This document shows positions 41,525-41,911 of a DNA stretch of 41,911 nucleotides, in pieces. Origin of the DNA: Akkermansia muciniphila (GTDB taxonomy: Bacteria > Verrucomicrobiota > Verrucomicrobiia > Limisphaerales > SIBE01); NCBI GenBank assembly GCA_945861765.1, contig CAMAWP010000018.1, positions 1-41,911 of the forward strand, in the 5' to 3' direction. The notes under the pieces are model-generated. The model worked only from the letters and a program-made list of their open reading frames with translations. It did no database searches and had not been told where the DNA came from. Each line of letters starts with the position of its first letter. Position 1 is the stretch's first letter. Made by a program: the position numbers and the translations under genes.

Positions 41525-41647
41525 CAGGAACGTCTCGATGAAACGCCTGCGATCCTGGTCATCGTTGAAAATTGGTTCGCGGCGATTCCCACGATTCATG
41601 ACCGGGTAGATCGCACCGGGATACTGCACTCGCAACTTGCCTGGCAT
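41525..41647 (-). pseudogene. RAYT transposase, N-terminal fragment
   Basis: From the ATG at 41647 about 41 codons match the RAYT N-terminus: M-P-G-K-L-R-V-Q-Y-P-G-A-I-Y-P-V-M-N-R-G, R-R-E-P-I-F, D-D-Q-D-R-R-R-F-I-E-T. Similarity then ends abruptly, and the metal-binding N-H-x-H, catalytic tyrosine and C-terminus are all absent. The frame runs on to 41363 in unrelated sequence. It lies next to a half copy of the palindromic repeat at 41805-41828. The rest of 41648-41911 shows no gene. Confidence 0.75.
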
Positions 41648-41804
41648 GCGGATCAACTGACAAAGCAATACAACGGCGTCAACGCCGATTCTCCACCAGC
41701 CGCGACTGACCCATTTTCTGACCACTGGTTGACCACGACCGTGGAGCAGCAGTGCTCATTTTGGGTTCCGACCACCTGAAGGCGGGACCCCGTGCGTTCC
41801 CCAG

Positions 41805-41828
41805 GCATGTAGTCCCGGCTTCAGCCGG
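41805..41828 (+). repeat. Half copy of the GTAGTCCCGGC palindromic repeat
   Basis: Matches the left arm of 22213-22236 at 22 of 24 positions but lacks the facing arm, which is either lost or replaced here by an unrelated sequence. Confidence 0.75.
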
Positions 41829-41911
41829 TGGGGCACCGACACTTCCAGACGCGTTAGATTGTTTGACGCTAAAAACAGCAGTTCATCCGAAAGAAACGAA
41901 AGAAGCGAAAG

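Noticed and set aside
1..41911. tRNA, rRNA or CRISPR arrays
   Set aside because: Scanned by eye on both strands; no cloverleaf-like tRNA end, ribosomal sequence or regularly spaced repeat array was found.

Overview
The window looks like a chromosomal segment of a Verrucomicrobiota bacterium, probably near Pedosphaera/Limisphaerales. This rests on recognised families, not on a search. The clues are secreted DUF1080, PQQ-propeller, DUF1552 and DUF1592-type cytochrome proteins, an ECF sigma/Ser-Thr kinase locus, FG-GAP/UnbV proteins with the short C-terminal module common in this phylum, RAYT-type transposase remnants, and many palindromic intergenic repeats. No tRNA, rRNA, CRISPR array, integrase or complete insertion sequence was seen.

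Layout. 1-2900: an accessory patch with two small genes (DUF3224, DUF5069). Each is followed by a site shaped like an integron attC site. A stranded 3' end of a group II intron lies between them, and an ~80 bp direct repeat flanks the patch. 2961-5726: serS and glgA in tandem (minus strand). 5868-6118: a palindromic repeat cluster. 6369-8458: two small membrane proteins and a DapA-like aldolase (minus). 8626-11036: a translationally coupled pair of exported proteins. 11206-12231: a haem-binding lipoprotein with a cyclase-like fold. 12442-13191: a RidA-superfamily deaminase-like protein. 13317-14462: a degenerate response regulator/HD-GYP protein. 14646-17570: a PQQ propeller and a double-DUF1080 protein, both exported. 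17693-22134: a tight operon, ATP-grasp / folP / cdaA / cdaR / glmM, linking c-di-AMP synthesis to cell-wall precursor supply.

22200-28660 is a scarred region. It holds an intact ECF sigma gene, a protein kinase gene broken by a stop codon and fused out of frame to the inside of an FG-GAP/UnbV gene, an MNT-HEPN pair overlapping a decayed ECF sigma start, then HIT, a hypothetical gene and nrdR (with a NrdR-box-like site in front), and an internally deleted RAYT transposase. 28806-31953 has three visibly more AT-rich genes (a glycosyltransferase with a cysteine knuckle, a coiled-coil membrane protein, a small secreted protein) and looks like an inserted island. It lies between the RAYT remnant and a 193 bp MITE-like element with perfect 14 bp terminal inverted repeats and an 11 bp target duplication.

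32641-37283: an LctP-type permease diverges from a three-gene catabolic operon (HUMPS-family lyase/decarboxylase, zinc alcohol dehydrogenase, TIM-barrel epimerase). 37317-41359: an overlapping DUF1592-type cytochrome / DUF1552 Tat-exported pair typical of Planctomycetes and Verrucomicrobia. The window ends in a second RAYT fragment and a half copy of a palindromic repeat.
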